DNA of 64,000 bases, taken from positions 7,991,636-8,055,635 of the forward strand of contig JANVCC010000011.1 in NCBI GenBank assembly GCA_025345505.1, in the 5' to 3' direction. The notes under the pieces are model-generated. The model was not told where the DNA came from and made no database searches. It saw only the letters and a program-made list of their open reading frames with translations. The stretch is from Todiramphus chloris collaris. Its lineage: Eukaryota > Chordata > Aves > Coraciiformes > Alcedinidae. Within the stretch, counting starts at the first letter, position 1; each line of letters starts with the position of its first letter. Shown in pieces: positions 62,829 to 64,000 of the stretch. The position numbers and the translations under genes were made by a program.

Positions 62829-63833
62829 CCAAACCCAGAAAACCCAACCGAAAATGGAAGAATCTCCATAACCAATTTCTTTTTTCTTAGTTTTGGTAAG
62901 AGGTGGGCCTTTGTATACTAAAGAGTGGAAGCAATATTTTGGATATATGAACCGTAAAGAAGGACAATCCTTACTACTAGAAATTTGTACTATTGATAAC
63001 ATTTGTTTTCTTTTTCAAAGGCTTTAAAGACTGTCATAGACAATGACATTTAAACTGTATTCCACAGCAGATGAGTTCAATGCTTTCTTCCACAAAAGTG
63101 TAAAGAATTGTCAGTCTTGGGGAGCAGAGCACTGAAGCAAAGATTTCTAATGTTTCTTTGGATGGTCAGATTTGCAGACGATATCGTGCACTTGGTCTGA
63201 ACGACAAATCTTAAAAGAGTTCTTAAAATAGTTGGTCTCAAGTGGAAACACACAAAAGTCCTTTGTCCCTTTACAAACTCTCAACTAAACTATTTATATA
63301 AAATACTTCTCCCCACTACAGATCAAAATAACTTAGAGCTACATGTATTCTGCTTAGATTCAACTGTAAGATGCAATAATGCCCTAGCTAAAGTAAATTG
63401 GACACAAGGTTGTATAGGACAGAAAACGTTACTCACAGTTTTACACAGCATAGTAACAGTTATATACGGGTGTGTATAGAACCCAGGAAAAGCACAGTAA
63501 AACATGTTAAAAAGAAAGTATTTTGTTAACGTGACATCAAAAGACAATTGATCAATGAAGACAATAGGAAGCGAGTAGACAACTGGCAGGCAGGTCACTT
63601 GCAGGAATCACAGATGTTGGGTTATCCCATCATTACCATTCCCAGCCTTTCCAATGAATAACAAAGTCAAGGAGTCACACAAGGAGTAAATACAAAATCA
63701 CCAGTGAATAAAAAGCAGTGGAAGCAGCACTCTTCAAAACTGGAGTTAAAAAATGTCAGCTTTCACATCAATCATGGGAGAAAACTGGGATCTCCAAATG
63801 CCTAAACTTCAGAGTGTACAAGTAACACTGCCA
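62829..63833. other. Apparently unique non-coding stretch
   Basis: No repeat or gene was recognised. Confidence 0.4.
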
Positions 63834-64000
63834 GCAGATCAAGGGAGGTGACCATTCCCCTTTATTCAGCACTGGTGAGGCTACACTCGGAGTGCTGTGT
63901 CAAGTTCAGGGCTCCTCACCAAGGTCCTCAACCAAGGACCATGAAGATGATTAAGGGTCTGGAACATCTCTCCTGTGAGAAAAGGCTGAGAGAACTAGGA
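63834..64000 (+). mobile_element. CR1 fragment running off the right edge
   Basis: caagggaggtgaccattccc, cagcactggtgaggctacac and gatgattaagggtctggaac to ggctgagagaactagga follow the CR1 ORF2 C-terminal order ([38 protein letters not shown]). Some 60-70 bases of the LERVQ segment are missing internally. The 3' end lies beyond the window. Confidence 0.9.

Noticed and set aside
1..64000. CRISPR arrays, bacterial operons, endogenous retroviral LTR pairs, tRNA or rRNA genes
   Set aside because: No regularly spaced identical repeats, no LTR pair with primer-binding site, no gag/pol/env-like frame and no tRNA-like cloverleaf signatures were seen. The only repeated coding signal is CR1-clade LINE.

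Overview
The window looks like bird nuclear DNA that is intergenic or deep-intronic. It is AT-rich, has no recognisable host exon or RNA gene, and almost everything identifiable belongs to the CR1 clade of non-LTR retrotransposons (chicken repeat 1). The evidence is repeated: 3' ends of the ATTCTGTGATTCTGTGA type, reverse-transcriptase blocks such as [11 protein letters not shown] and LADDTKLGG, endonuclease blocks such as MGDFNLLDICW, and one copy that retains the GDSL/SGNH-esterase-like ORF1. The species cannot be fixed from this.

Layout. 1-2747: an unusually long CR1 whose 5' part (ORF1, endonuclease, start of RT) is inverted on the minus strand and abuts a plus-strand CR1 3' end. 3.7 kb: a decayed plus-strand CR1 tail. 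7.4-8.1, 11.1-12.2, 15.06-15.7 and 16.7-18.5 kb: four 5'-truncated minus-strand CR1 copies from at least two 3'-end subtypes. 13.2-13.5 kb: a much older CR1/L3-like RT fragment. 18.5-35.6 kb holds no recent CR1 copy, only very old CR1/L3-like tails (20.1, 21.3, 24.4 kb) and a MIR-like ancient repeat (29.1 kb). 35.6-36.9 kb: an ancient CR1/L3 piece followed by an intermediate-age CR1. 45.0 kb: a 100-N assembly gap ending in a 22-base G run beside a CR1 that lacks its terminal tip. 48.7 kb: another ancient L3-like piece. 51.8-53.5 kb: two convergent old CR1 copies. 57.2, 58.8-59.6, 62.3-62.75 and 63.8-64.0 kb: further CR1 copies, the last running off the window.

The remaining DNA is apparently single-copy, with homopolymer tracts, one CA/TA microsatellite, a 9-10 bp minisatellite and short tandem duplications. 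All CR1 reading frames seen are broken, truncated or missing key residues, so none looks autonomous. No multi-gene system, operon, CRISPR array, tRNA or rRNA was found. The points most worth checking are the inverted ORF1-bearing CR1 at the left edge, the poly-G scaffold gap, the layering of ancient and recent CR1 clades, and the few unexplained open frames. Repeat boundaries were set by eye and are good to about 10-30 bases. Family names rest on remembered consensus features, not on a database search.
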